A program made the translations under genes and the position numbers. Below are positions 28,253 to 37,440 of a stretch of 64,000 nt of DNA, in pieces (within the stretch, counting starts at the first letter, position 1; each line of letters starts with the position of its first letter). The stretch comes from Tabrizicola sp. (GTDB lineage Bacteria; Pseudomonadota; Alphaproteobacteria; Rhodobacterales; Rhodobacteraceae), in assembly GCF_030373185.1 (NCBI RefSeq), contig NZ_JAUCZH010000001.1:434001-498000 (forward strand). Reading direction: 5' to 3'. The notes under the pieces are model-generated. The model was not told the DNA's origin and made no database searches. It worked only from the letters and a program-made list of their open reading frames with translations.

Positions 28253-29884
28253 ATGACCGAAGCCTTGCCAGTGCCGGCCCCGACAAAAGCGACCCCCGCC
28301 GGGGCCGGGCGCAAGGTGCTGTTCTCGGCCATGAAGAACGAGGCCCCCTTCGTTCTGGAATGGATCGCCTATCACAAGGTCATCGGCTTTGATGAGGTCG
28401 TGATCTGTTCGAACCCGTCGAATGACGGGATGGAGGAGATTCTAGCCGCGCTGGCCGAGGCGGGGGAAATGCGGCATCTGCGGGCGACGGTTCCAGAGGG
28501 GAAATCCCCCCAGATCTTCGCGATCCGAAAGTTTGCCGCTGACGTCGGTTTCCACAATGGCGATTGGTATCTTTGGCTGGATGGCGACGAGTTTCTGAAT
28601 GTGCATGTCGGGGATCGTACGGTCTCGGCACTTGTCGAGGAACTGGGTGAGCGTCATTGCGCCCTCATCAACTGGCGGATCTTCGGAAGCAGCGGTCACG
28701 CGCGTTTTCCGGGAAGGTTCGTATCGCCGGACTTTGCTCGGGCCTCACGCCCCGACTTCCTTATGAATACACGCATCAAGGGAATATTCCGGCATTCCGC
28801 CGCGTTCTCCGGCTTTGCCGAGTTCGGCATCCACCGACCACTGATCGCAAGGAACTCCGGTTTGCGGCTGGAGGATTTCGTCACGGGGAATGGCCAGCCC
28901 GCCTTGCCAACCGGAAGATCGCACCTGCGCTGGTTGACGGGTGAGGACTTTACAAACACGAGCCAGCTTAACCGCAACGAGTCGGGTTGGGCGTTGGCGC
29001 AGATCAATCACTACATCGTCAGGACCAAGGATTTTTTCGGTCTGAAGCAGAAGCGAGGGCGCGGGTATGTCTCACGCAACAACGCCCGGAAAGTGCGGCA
29101 TACCGACGAGTTTTTCCGGGAACATGACCGCAACGAGGCTGAGGACCGCTCGATCCTGCATTGGCAGGATCGGGTGACCGCCGAAATCGACCGGCTGATG
29201 CAGATCCCGGATGTTGCGGCGGCGGTTGCGTCGTCTCAGGCGCTGGTGGAGGGGCATCTGGCCCAGCTTGCAGCGCCGGTAGCGGCCGCAATGGCTGACG
29301 CGCCCGATGGTGGGAATGCCTTCGCCATGGCTTTTCCGGCGGCGGAGCGGGGGCTTTTGGAAAGCTGCTATGCCAGGGCGTCCAATGTTCTGGAATACGG
29401 CGGTGGTGCGTCCACCGTGCTTGCCGCCAGATCGGGTCTGTCGGTCATCTGCGTCGAGGGTGACAAGAACCGGGCCAACCGGCTGGCCGCGCATCTGTCG
29501 GGCATTACGGACAAGGCCCGGGTGCATCCTGTTGATATCGGGCCGACCGGCGAAGATGGCAGGCCGCTGAAGCCGCGCGCGCACCAGCGGTTTCACCGCT
29601 ATGCCCTGTCGGTCTGGGACCGCCCCGATCTGGCGGAGCCTGACCTTGTGCTGATAGCCGGGCGCTTCCGGGCCGCCTGTCTTGCGGCCGTCAAGCTGCG
29701 CGCAACGCGCCCGACGACTGTGCTTTTTGCCGATTATGCGGACCGCACCCACTACCACGGCGTTGAAAGACTTGCCGTGAAAGAGGAAGTCGCCGGTCAC
29801 ATGGCGCGCTTTACCGTCACCCCCGGTCCGATCCCGCCCGAGATGATGACCGAGGTCGTCGGCTGGTTCTCGGACCCGCGCTGA
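28253..29884 (+). CDS. Glycosyltransferase-methyltransferase fusion in suf operon
   Basis: A 543-residue protein in two parts. The N-terminal part resembles the glycosyltransferase family 2/92-like fold: FSAMKNEAPFVLEWIAYHK and the nucleotide-sugar DxD-type site WLWLDGDEFLN are clear. The C-terminal part (from about residue 370) resembles a SAM-dependent methyltransferase fold, with NVLEYGGGASTVLAARSG as the glycine-rich loop and CVEGDKNRANRL after it. Neither domain has an evident Fe-S role. The gene sits between sufB and sufC on the same strand with short gaps (18 and 32 bases), so it is most likely co-transcribed. The activity is inferred, and the substrate is unknown. Confidence 0.7.
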   Translation: MTEALPVPAPTKATPAGAGRKVLFSAMKNEAPFVLEWIAYHKVIGFDEVVICSNPSNDGMEEILAALAEAGEMRHLRATVPEGKSPQIFAIRKFAADVGFHNGDWYLWLDGDEFLNVHVGDRTVSALVEELGERHCALINWRIFGSSGHARFPGRFVSPDFARASRPDFLMNTRIKGIFRHSAAFSGFAEFGIHRPLIARNSGLRLEDFVTGNGQPALPTGRSHLRWLTGEDFTNTSQLNRNESGWALAQINHYIVRTKDFFGLKQKRGRGYVSRNNARKVRHTDEFFREHDRNEAEDRSILHWQDRVTAEIDRLMQIPDVAAAVASSQALVEGHLAQLAAPVAAAMADAPDGGNAFAMAFPAAERGLLESCYARASNVLEYGGGASTVLAARSGLSVICVEGDKNRANRLAAHLSGITDKARVHPVDIGPTGEDGRPLKPRAHQRFHRYALSVWDRPDLAEPDLVLIAGRFRAACLAAVKLRATRPTTVLFADYADRTHYHGVERLAVKEEVAGHMARFTVTPGPIPPEMMTEVVGWFSDPR

Positions 29885-29916
29885 ACAAGATAATTGCAGA
29901 ATTCAGGAAGAAAAAC

Positions 29917-30672
29917 ATGCTTGAGATCAAGAACCTGCACGTCAAACTTGAAGAAGAGGACAAGGTGATCCTGCGCGGTGTCGATCTGAAGATCGGCCCG
30001 GGTGAGGTGCATGCGATCATGGGGCCGAACGGGTCGGGCAAGTCCACCCTGTCTTATGTGCTGGCCGGGCGTGACGGTTATAGCGTGACCGATGGGTCGG
30101 CCACGCTTGAAGGCGCCGAACTTCTGGAGATGGAGCCCGAAGAGCGTGCGGCGGCCGGTCTGTTTCTGGCCTTCCAGTATCCGGTGGAAATCCCCGGTGT
30201 TGGCAACATGACCTTCCTGCGCACCGCCGTGAACGCCCAGCGCAAGGCGCGTGGCGAGCCGGAACTGAGCGCGGGGGACTTTCTGAAAGTCGTGCGCGAA
30301 AAGGCCAAGACCCTGAAGATCGACGCCGACATGCTGAAGCGTCCGGTCAATGTGGGCTTTTCCGGTGGCGAGAAGAAGCGCAACGAGATTCTCCAGATGG
30401 CGATGCTGGAACCCCGGATGTGTATCCTTGACGAGACCGACAGCGGCCTTGACGTCGATGCGATGAAGCTGGTGTCGGATGGGGTGAACGCGCTGCGCGA
30501 TGCCGGGCGGTCGTTCCTTGTAATCACGCATTATCAACGGCTTCTGGACCATATCAAGCCCGATGTGGTGCATATCATGACAGCGGGGCGGATCATCAGG
30601 ACCGGCGGGCCGGAACTGGCGCTGGAAGTGGAAGCCAACGGCTATGCCGATATTCTGGGCGAGGTGGGCTGA
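29917..30672 (+). CDS. sufC: Suf ATPase SufC
   Basis: ABC-type ATPase of the SufBCD scaffold complex (251 residues). It starts MLEIKNLHVKLEEEDK. Walker A is GPNGSGKST, the signature is NVGFSGGEKKRNEIL, and Walker B is CILDETDSGLDVDA, all as in SufC. Its stop TGA overlaps the ATG of sufD (TGATG). The ribosome site is AGGAAGAAAAAC. Confidence 0.96.
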   Translation: MLEIKNLHVKLEEEDKVILRGVDLKIGPGEVHAIMGPNGSGKSTLSYVLAGRDGYSVTDGSATLEGAELLEMEPEERAAAGLFLAFQYPVEIPGVGNMTFLRTAVNAQRKARGEPELSAGDFLKVVREKAKTLKIDADMLKRPVNVGFSGGEKKRNEILQMAMLEPRMCILDETDSGLDVDAMKLVSDGVNALRDAGRSFLVITHYQRLLDHIKPDVVHIMTAGRIIRTGGPELALEVEANGYADILGEVG

Positions 30673-31973
30673 TGGCTCTGGCGAAGGTCAAGGAAGACGC
30701 GCTCAGCGCTCGGGTGGCCGGCCTGTCGTTGCCGGAAGCGGCCGGTTGGCTTGGGGCTGCCCGTACCGATGCGCGGGCGCGGCTTCAGGCGATGGGCCTG
30801 CCGGTGCGGCGCGATGAATACTGGCGCTACACCGATCCGTCCAGCCTTGTGGCCCAGGACGCCCCAGCCGCCTCCCGCTTTGACCCGGGTGACGAACCCG
30901 AGGCGTTCGACGGTATCGATCGGCTGAAGATCGTCTTTGTCGACGGGGTGTTCGATCCCGCGGCTTCGGATGATCTGACCCTTGCCGGGGTCGAAATCGA
31001 GCGGCTGGAAACGGCGGCATCGGCGCAGATCCACTGGGCGCAAGGCATCTTCGGCGTGCTGGAGGCGCGAGGGCAGACCCCGGTCGCGCGCCCCTTCGCA
31101 GCGCTTGGCACCGCCTATGCCAAGGACGGCATCCTGATCCGCGCCACGGGTCGTGCCGCGCGGCCCGTTGCTCTGATTTATTCGCATTCATCAGACACTT
31201 CCGATGCAATCCTCCACCATTGCGTGAAGCTGGAGGCGGGATCGAACCTGACGCTTCTGGAAAGCGGCCCGGCGGCTGCGCGCTTTACCAAGGTGCTGGA
31301 GGTGGATGTCGCCGATGGGGCAGAGTTTCACCACATCCGGGTCCAGGGACGCGACCACGAACGCCGCGCCGCGACGCATCTTTTCGCCCGCGTCGGTGCC
31401 GGGGCTTCGTTCAAGTCCTTCACCCTGACTGCGAATGGCCGACTGACTCGCAATGAAGCTGTGATCGAACTTGCCGGTCCTGCCGCCCGCGCCCATCTGG
31501 CGGGGGCCGCAGTGGGGGATGGTGATTTCCACCATGACGATACCGTGTTTGTCACGCATACCGCGCCTGACTGTGAAAGCCGGCAGGTGTTCAAGAAAGT
31601 CTTGATGAACGGTGCTACCGGCGTGTTTCAGGGCAAGATTCTGGTCCGGCAGGGCGCGCAGAAGACCGATGGCTATCAGATCAGCCAAAGCCTGCTTCTG
31701 GACGAAGACAGCCAGTTCCTTGCCAAGCCGGAACTTGAAATCTACGCCGATGACGTGAAGTGCAGCCACGGATCGACCTCGGGCGCGATTGACGAGACGG
31801 CACTCTTTTATCTGCAATCGCGCGGCGTGCCGCGCTCGGCGGCGCAGGGCTTGCTGGTGCTGGCTTTCCTTGCCGAAGCGATCGAAGAGGTCGCCGACGA
31901 GGTGATTGCCGACGACATCCGCAGCCGGCTTGAAGGCTGGCTGGCGCGGCATGCGGCAAAGGGCGGGAAATGA
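30672..31973 (+). CDS. sufD: Fe-S assembly protein SufD
   Basis: SufB paralogue that completes the SufBC2D scaffold (433 residues). It has the SufD N-terminal part with YWRYTDPS and the beta-helix core with KTDGYQISQSLLLDEDSQFLAKPELEIYADDVKCSHGSTSGAIDE, a segment well conserved in SufB/SufD. Its ATG overlaps the sufC stop, and the downstream membrane gene starts inside its last codons (ATGA overlap). All genes from sufC to sufS are coupled in this way. Confidence 0.95.
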   Translation: MALAKVKEDALSARVAGLSLPEAAGWLGAARTDARARLQAMGLPVRRDEYWRYTDPSSLVAQDAPAASRFDPGDEPEAFDGIDRLKIVFVDGVFDPAASDDLTLAGVEIERLETAASAQIHWAQGIFGVLEARGQTPVARPFAALGTAYAKDGILIRATGRAARPVALIYSHSSDTSDAILHHCVKLEAGSNLTLLESGPAAARFTKVLEVDVADGAEFHHIRVQGRDHERRAATHLFARVGAGASFKSFTLTANGRLTRNEAVIELAGPAARAHLAGAAVGDGDFHHDDTVFVTHTAPDCESRQVFKKVLMNGATGVFQGKILVRQGAQKTDGYQISQSLLLDEDSQFLAKPELEIYADDVKCSHGSTSGAIDETALFYLQSRGVPRSAAQGLLVLAFLAEAIEEVADEVIADDIRSRLEGWLARHAAKGGK

Positions 31974-32449
31974 CCGTCTCAAGCGATCTGGTCGCCACCT
32001 GGCGTCAGCCGCGCGCGGCCTTGCGCCGCCATCTGGCGCGGGGTGTGTCGGAGCCTTTTGCCTTCACGCTCCTTTTCGTGTTCCTGATCCTTGCTTTTGT
32101 TGGCCAATGGCCGATTGCCGCCCGCGAGGCCTATTTCGCCTCCGAGCCTTCGGCGGCCCCGCGGATTCTGGCGCTTGCCTTGGCGGTTCTGGCGACAATC
32201 CCGCTTTGGTATGGGCTTGCTGCACTTAGCCGCATTGTGGCTGCTGTGTTTGGCGGTAAAGGCACGTTCTATGCGGCGCGGATTGCGCTGTTCTGGGCGC
32301 TGGCCACGGTCGGGCCGCTGATGCTGCTTCAGGGTTTGGTCGCGGCGATGGTTGGGCCGGGGCCGGGGCTGGTGGCGGTGCGGACGCTGGTTGGGGTGTC
32401 CTTCCTTTGGCTTTGGCTCACCATGTTGCATGAGGCGGAACGCGGATGA
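31970..32449 (+). CDS. Yip1-like membrane protein 1 in suf operon
   Basis: A 159-residue membrane protein with about four hydrophobic segments (FTLLFVFLILAFVGQW, ILALALAVLATIPLWYG, IALFWALATVGPLMLLQGLV, TLVGVSFLWLWLTML). The layout resembles Yip1/YIP1-family small membrane proteins, but the match is weak by eye. It overlaps sufD upstream and the next membrane gene downstream by four bases each. Its role in Fe-S assembly is unknown. Confidence 0.65.
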   Translation: MTVSSDLVATWRQPRAALRRHLARGVSEPFAFTLLFVFLILAFVGQWPIAAREAYFASEPSAAPRILALALAVLATIPLWYGLAALSRIVAAVFGGKGTFYAARIALFWALATVGPLMLLQGLVAAMVGPGPGLVAVRTLVGVSFLWLWLTMLHEAERG

Positions 32450-33042
32450 CCGGGCTTGGACAGCAGATAATGACACTGGCGCGGTTGTCGCTGCAAGACC
32501 CCCGTGCTGGGGCGCGGGCGCTGCTGCGCCTTGGCGTGCCGATGCCGGCGCGCACCTTGGGGCTGTTGTTGATGGCTGTGGCCTCGGCCGTGCTGATGCA
32601 GGTCGGGTTCATGATCCTGCCGCCGACGGATGACCCGCTGGCGGTTCTGATGATGGCAAGCCCGCTGCGGACAGCGGTCATCCAGTGGCTGATCCTTTCG
32701 GTGTCGGTTCTGTTGATTTACCGGGTCGGGCGGGCATGGGGTGGCAGGGGCAGCTTGCCGGACAGCTTGCTGGTCGTGGTCTGGTTGCAGGTCATCATGC
32801 TGGGCGTGCAGGCGGTGCAGGTCGTGGCCTTGCTGATTGCGCCACCGGTGGCCGCGATCATCAATCTTGCGGGGCTGGTCCTGTTCTTCTGGCTGATGAC
32901 CAGCTTCATTGCCGAATTGCACGGCTTCACCTCACGCGGGAAGGTGCTTGCGGGCATCCTTGTGACCAGCTTTGCCGTGGCGATGATCCTTGTGTTCCTG
33001 TTGCTCTTGACGTTCGGACCGGAGGCATTGGGCAATGTATGA
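32446..33042 (+). CDS. Yip1-like membrane protein 2 in suf operon
   Basis: A 198-residue polytopic membrane protein of the YIP1-domain type, with about five hydrophobic segments, for example LGLLLMAVASAVLMQVGFMIL and ILVTSFAVAMILVFLLLL. A G/R-rich cytoplasmic loop (YRVGRAWGGRGSLPDS) lies between segments. It overlaps the preceding membrane gene by four bases and sufS by eight bases. No function is established in this operon. Confidence 0.7.
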   Translation: MTGLGQQIMTLARLSLQDPRAGARALLRLGVPMPARTLGLLLMAVASAVLMQVGFMILPPTDDPLAVLMMASPLRTAVIQWLILSVSVLLIYRVGRAWGGRGSLPDSLLVVVWLQVIMLGVQAVQVVALLIAPPVAAIINLAGLVLFFWLMTSFIAELHGFTSRGKVLAGILVTSFAVAMILVFLLLLTFGPEALGNV

Positions 33043-34255
33043 CATCGCAAAGGTCCGCGCGGATTTCCCGATCCTGTCGCGGCAGGTGAATGGCAAGCCG
33101 CTGGTCTATCTGGACAACGGGGCGTCCGCGCAAAAGCCGCAGGTGGTGATTGATGCGGTCACGCAGGCCTATTCCATGGAATACGCCAATGTTCACCGGG
33201 GTTTGCACTATCTTTCCAACCTTGCGACCGAAAAGTATGAGGCCGTGCGCGGCAAGATCGCCCGGTTCCTGAACGCCGGTTCGGAACATGAGATTGTCTT
33301 CGCCTCTGGCACGACCGAGGCGATCAACCTTGTCTCCTACGGCTGGGCCGCCCCCCGGCTTCAGGCGGGTGACGAGATCGTCTTGTCGGTGATGGAGCAT
33401 CACGCCAACATCGTGCCTTGGCATTTCCTGCGCGAACGTCAGGGCGTGGTGCTGAAATGGGTCGAGGTGGACGCAAACGGCGATCTTGACCCGCAGGCCG
33501 TGCTGGAGGCGATCACCCCGCGCACGAAACTGGTGGCCGTGACCCATATGTCAAACGTGCTTGGCACCGTGGTCGATGTGGCCGCCATTGCCCATGGCGC
33601 GCGCGAACGGGGGGTGCCGGTGCTGGTTGATGGCAGTCAGGCTGCCGTCCACATGCCGGTGGATGTGCAGGCGATCGGCTGCGATTTCTACGCCATCACC
33701 GGCCACAAGCTTTACGGCCCCTCCGGCTCGGGCGGCATCTACATTCGCGCCGATCGTCAGGCCGAAATGCGCCCCTTCATGGGCGGTGGCGACATGATCC
33801 GCGAGGTGACGCGCGATACCGTCACCTGGAACGACCCGCCAATGAAGTTCGAGGCAGGCACCCCCGGCATTGTCCAGCAGATCGGGTTGGGTGTGGCGCT
33901 GGACTATCTGACCGGGCTTGGGATGGCCGATATCGCGGCCCATGAACGCAGCTTGCGTGATTATGCGCGTGACCGGCTTTCGGGGCTGAACTGGCTGAAT
34001 GTGCAGGGAAATTCAGCCGGGAAGGGCGCGATCTTTTCCTTCACCATGGAGGGGGCGGCCCATGCCCATGACATTTCAACCATCCTTGACAAGCGCGGCA
34101 TCGCGGTGCGCGCCGGCACCCATTGCGCGATGCCGTTGATGGATCATCTGGGCGTCACCGCGTCCTGCCGCGCGTCCTTCGGGCTTTACAACACCGTTGA
34201 TGAGGTGGACGCGCTCGTTTCGGCGCTTGAACTGGCGCATGAGCTGTTTGCCTGA
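33035..34255 (+). CDS. sufS: Cysteine desulfurase SufS
   Basis: PLP-dependent group II cysteine desulfurase (406 residues). It starts with DFPILSRQVNGKPLVYLDNGASAQKP. Lys225 in ITGHKLYGP is the Schiff-base lysine, and Cys364 in RAGTHCAMPLMD is the persulfide residue. It is the last gene of the operon: there is no sufE, sufA or sufT/DUF59 gene between it and the next, oppositely oriented gene at 34269. Any sulfur-transfer partner must lie elsewhere. Confidence 0.95.
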   Translation: MYDIAKVRADFPILSRQVNGKPLVYLDNGASAQKPQVVIDAVTQAYSMEYANVHRGLHYLSNLATEKYEAVRGKIARFLNAGSEHEIVFASGTTEAINLVSYGWAAPRLQAGDEIVLSVMEHHANIVPWHFLRERQGVVLKWVEVDANGDLDPQAVLEAITPRTKLVAVTHMSNVLGTVVDVAAIAHGARERGVPVLVDGSQAAVHMPVDVQAIGCDFYAITGHKLYGPSGSGGIYIRADRQAEMRPFMGGGDMIREVTRDTVTWNDPPMKFEAGTPGIVQQIGLGVALDYLTGLGMADIAAHERSLRDYARDRLSGLNWLNVQGNSAGKGAIFSFTMEGAAHAHDISTILDKRGIAVRAGTHCAMPLMDHLGVTASCRASFGLYNTVDEVDALVSALELAHELFA

Positions 34256-34268
34256 ACTGCAAGGCCGG

Positions 34269-36422
34269 TCAGAACGACCACTTAATCCCGATCATGGCCG
34301 CGCTGTCGGACACTCCGGCGCGGTTGCCGTAGTTTTCGGCGTGGACCACTTCGAACAGCATTTCCGAACGCTCGCCCATCGGCATCTGATAGCTGATCGA
34401 CAGCTCCATCTGCCGTTCCTGCGGCGCCAGGTTGACGTCGATGGACCGCACTTCGGACAGGCCATCGCCCAAAGCGACCGGCACCATCATGCTGGCGGCA
34501 CCTGATGTCACCGCAACCGGCATCGACAGGCCAAGCGTCAGCCGGTCATCGCGGGCAAAGACGTTGCGGCTGCCGATATCCAGGCTGAGGCTGTTGAAAC
34601 GGGCCAGACTGACATCCGAAATCGCCCGCGGCGCGCCCAGATCGGCCAGGCCCATTTCGCCGGAAAGCGCGAAGAAGCCGCCACTTCCGGTGTCATTGGT
34701 CAGCGCGACGGTCAGCGCAGCCATGTCCGCGCCACCGGTATCGCCCTGCCCGGAAAACCCCATGACGCTGCCGCTGTCGCGTGCCAGCTTGACGCCCAGA
34801 TCAAGTTGCAGATCGCCATCCGTCACGGTCTGCGACAGGGCAAGGCCATAATCGTCGCCGCTGCCGATCAGAACCGCTGCCTTGACGCGTCCCTCTGGTC
34901 CCGCAAGGTCCAGCGTCTGGCCGGGATGGGCGGCGAAGGTGTCGGCAAGCGGGTTCAGGGGGGCGATCCGCGCGGTTGCGAAATCCTTGCCAAGGGTGCG
35001 CGACGCGACCGCTGTTGCCAGCGAAACGGGGGCAACTTCGGTTGCGAAGGATTTTGCCGCCACCTCAAAACCTCCGCCTAGCGCGTCGCTTACCGATAGG
35101 TCGATCCCGTCAAGGCTCAGAGTGACGGCATCGCCCATCGCGCCGCCGGTGGAAAAGCTGAAGTCCTTGGTTTCGATCGTGTCGCCATCTGCAAGCGCAA
35201 GGGTCACCGGCCCGATTGGCAGGAGCGCGGCGCGGATGTCCAGAAACCCGTGACCGAATTCATTTGAAAAGGCGTGCAGGAAGGTGCCGGGACCATCCAG
35301 CAGATCCATGGTCCCGGCGCTGGTGAATCCGGTGAAGGTGTTGTCGGCTGATGCAAGCAGCCGCGCGCGCAACTGGTGCGGCGTCAGGGCAGGGAAGGCC
35401 TGCGCCAGAAGCGCAAGCGCCCCGGACACTTGCGGCGCGGCGAAGGAAGACCCCGTACTGCTGCCATAAGAGGTATTCGTGGCTGCTGTTGCGGCGGTCC
35501 AGTAGCCATCTGCCATCAGGCACCAACGGGCAGCCTCAAGGCACGGTGCCGAAGCACGAAAGGCGACGGCACTGACCCCGTTGTCATCAAAGACCGGAAC
35601 CGCATTGCCAACGGCAAGCCATCCCGGCTCCAGCGTTGTCTCGATGACTGGAAGGGCTTCCATCAGGCCGGCCAAAGTAGCGCTCTGGTTGTTCGAGATG
35701 GCGAAGACAACAACGCCCTCGGCCGCATAGTCCTTCAGCGCAGAAAGCCAGGCCTGTCCGGGCGCGCTGCCGAAAATGGCATTGTAGCCGGTCTGGTTGA
35801 TGAAGGTATTGCTGAAACCCCACGAATTGTTCTGCGCGACGGCCCCCCGCTGGCGCGCGTCGACTGCCGCCGCCGTCAGATCCTGAAAGTTGCCGAATGC
35901 GTTGCCGAAGGCAAGGTTTGCCCCCGGTGCGACACCAACCATGTAGGGCGAATTGCCAGCCGCGATCGAAGCGACCATCGTGCCATGATCCTCAATGGCC
36001 GGCGACCCTGTGATGCTGTTCGATTTTCCTGCGAACGCCTCGTGCGTGGTGCGGAAGCCGTCGTCGACGATGGAAATCACCTGTCCCGCACCGGTCAGGC
36101 CGACAGCGTGGGCATAATCCACGCGCGATGAATGCAGTGGGTTGGAGAAGACCTGCTGGCCGTTGATGTTGAAGGTTCCGTTCTGAAGCTGGAACCGTGG
36201 CGAGTTGTCCCTGAAACTTGCGGCGGCAAGGCGCCAGTTCCGGGTGATCGTCGCCATGTAATAGGATGCAAAGATCCCTGATCCGCCGGGGCCGGGGGTA
36301 ATGGTGAAGGTGCCGTCAGACGCGTCTTCCTCGCCGCCGCCGCAACCGGCCAAGAGGGCCACACAGCACAGAGACGCCATAAGCGAAGACTGCCGGCGGG
36401 CTTTATGGGTTTGGGGTTGCAT
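34269..36422 (-). CDS. Subtilisin-type (S8) autotransporter lipoprotein
   Basis: A 717-residue predicted surface protease. The leader ends in LLAGC (lipobox, Cys27). The S8 domain shows Asp120 (ISIVDDGF), His146 (EDHGTMVASIAAG) and Ser326 (GSSFAAPQVSGALALL). The C-terminal 250 or so residues are Gly/Asp/Ser-rich alternating strands that end in IKWSF, a terminal aromatic residue typical of outer-membrane beta barrels. A lipidated N terminus with a barrel C terminus is less usual than a Sec signal alone; the NalP-type autotransporters are known precedents. It is monocistronic and convergent with the suf operon. Confidence 0.85.
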   Translation of the reverse strand: MQPQTHKARRQSSLMASLCCVALLAGCGGGEEDASDGTFTITPGPGGSGIFASYYMATITRNWRLAAASFRDNSPRFQLQNGTFNINGQQVFSNPLHSSRVDYAHAVGLTGAGQVISIVDDGFRTTHEAFAGKSNSITGSPAIEDHGTMVASIAAGNSPYMVGVAPGANLAFGNAFGNFQDLTAAAVDARQRGAVAQNNSWGFSNTFINQTGYNAIFGSAPGQAWLSALKDYAAEGVVVFAISNNQSATLAGLMEALPVIETTLEPGWLAVGNAVPVFDDNGVSAVAFRASAPCLEAARWCLMADGYWTAATAATNTSYGSSTGSSFAAPQVSGALALLAQAFPALTPHQLRARLLASADNTFTGFTSAGTMDLLDGPGTFLHAFSNEFGHGFLDIRAALLPIGPVTLALADGDTIETKDFSFSTGGAMGDAVTLSLDGIDLSVSDALGGGFEVAAKSFATEVAPVSLATAVASRTLGKDFATARIAPLNPLADTFAAHPGQTLDLAGPEGRVKAAVLIGSGDDYGLALSQTVTDGDLQLDLGVKLARDSGSVMGFSGQGDTGGADMAALTVALTNDTGSGGFFALSGEMGLADLGAPRAISDVSLARFNSLSLDIGSRNVFARDDRLTLGLSMPVAVTSGAASMMVPVALGDGLSEVRSIDVNLAPQERQMELSISYQMPMGERSEMLFEVVHAENYGNRAGVSDSAAMIGIKWSF

Positions 36423-36628
36423 GGGCGTCTCCTTGCGAATCCTGATCGGAGGTTCAACTTAAAGTTGGGCAAATTTTTGCCGGCGAGTCATCAGCTTTTC
36501 GATCCTCGCCCTGTGGCAATCAGGCGACAAAGGGTGTCGGCCCGACCAGATTGCACAATTGTCCGATAGCGGTGCCAGCAACCGATTGCCGTTGAAACCC
36601 GTTCCGCCTTCCGCTAAGACCGCCGCAG

Positions 36629-36705
<77 letters not shown>

Positions 36706-36753
36706 AGCATATCAAATGCTTAGATGATTTCCGATGCGTGGGCCAATCTGGCC

Positions 36754-36772
36754 GGTAAGCAATAGGAAAGCA
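36754..36772 (+). repeat. Candidate integrase arm site, left
   Basis: GGTAAGCAATAGGAAAGCA matches 45772-45790 at 18 of 19 positions in the same orientation. Repeats like this near both ends of an element are typical of integrase arm-type binding sites. Confidence 0.5.
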
Positions 36773-36853
36773 TCGACCTCGTTTCCCTCGACTCACTTGG
36801 TCGGTTTCCGGCGGCACTTCTGCCGCTGCCACTAGTGACCTAGAGGGAAAGAC

Positions 36854-37378
36854 ATGACGAGCCCGAACACGATTGCCGAAGCCTTCACCGTCTAGACCGA
36901 GATCGAGGCCAAATTCCCCGTATTCGACGACGAGGCCTTGATCCGCCTTGCCGCGGAAAAAGCGCGGATCGAGGATGCCGCCGTCCTGCTGCCTGTGACT
37001 TCTGCGCTAGACGGGTGGCGGCTTATCGACATGACGACCGAGGACGGGGGCGATGTGACCGCGACCGCTGACGCCCTGTTCCGGCGGGCGCGCGAGGAAG
37101 CCCTCAGCCCGGCGCCCCAAAGCCTCCTTGCGGCGATCTTCGACCAGTGGCTCCCACCGGCCCAGCAATCGGCAGATGGCACGGCCACCGATGCGGGAAT
37201 TCAGCACGACCTCTCCCTTGTAGACGCGGCCGCCAAGCTTCCCACGGTCGAGCGTCTGGACGTGTGGCGCAAGGTGGCGATGGTGATGGACGTGACCGCC
37301 CGGCATACAGGTGCAGAGGCCGCCCTGATGCAGGAAGCCCGCGCTGCCCTTGCGATCAAGGGTCCGACCCACCACTGA
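36854..37378 (+). pseudogene. Element backbone gene with premature amber codon
   Basis: A frame beginning [11 protein letters not shown] at an ATG with a good ribosome site (GAGGGAAAGAC) is broken after 13 codons by TAG at 36893-36895, then runs open for a further 160 codons to 37378. The downstream product is acidic and helical (DGWRLIDMTTEDGGDVTATADALF and similar) and no family is recognised. A TTG or ATG restart (for example 36938) could still make a shortened protein. Single-base change of CAG to TAG is the simplest explanation. Confidence 0.6.
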
Positions 37379-37440
37379 GCGGCCATAGCGCGGCCCTGCC
37401 TGACCGGGTGGGGCCGCTTCGCAATCTTGTGGGTTGAACG

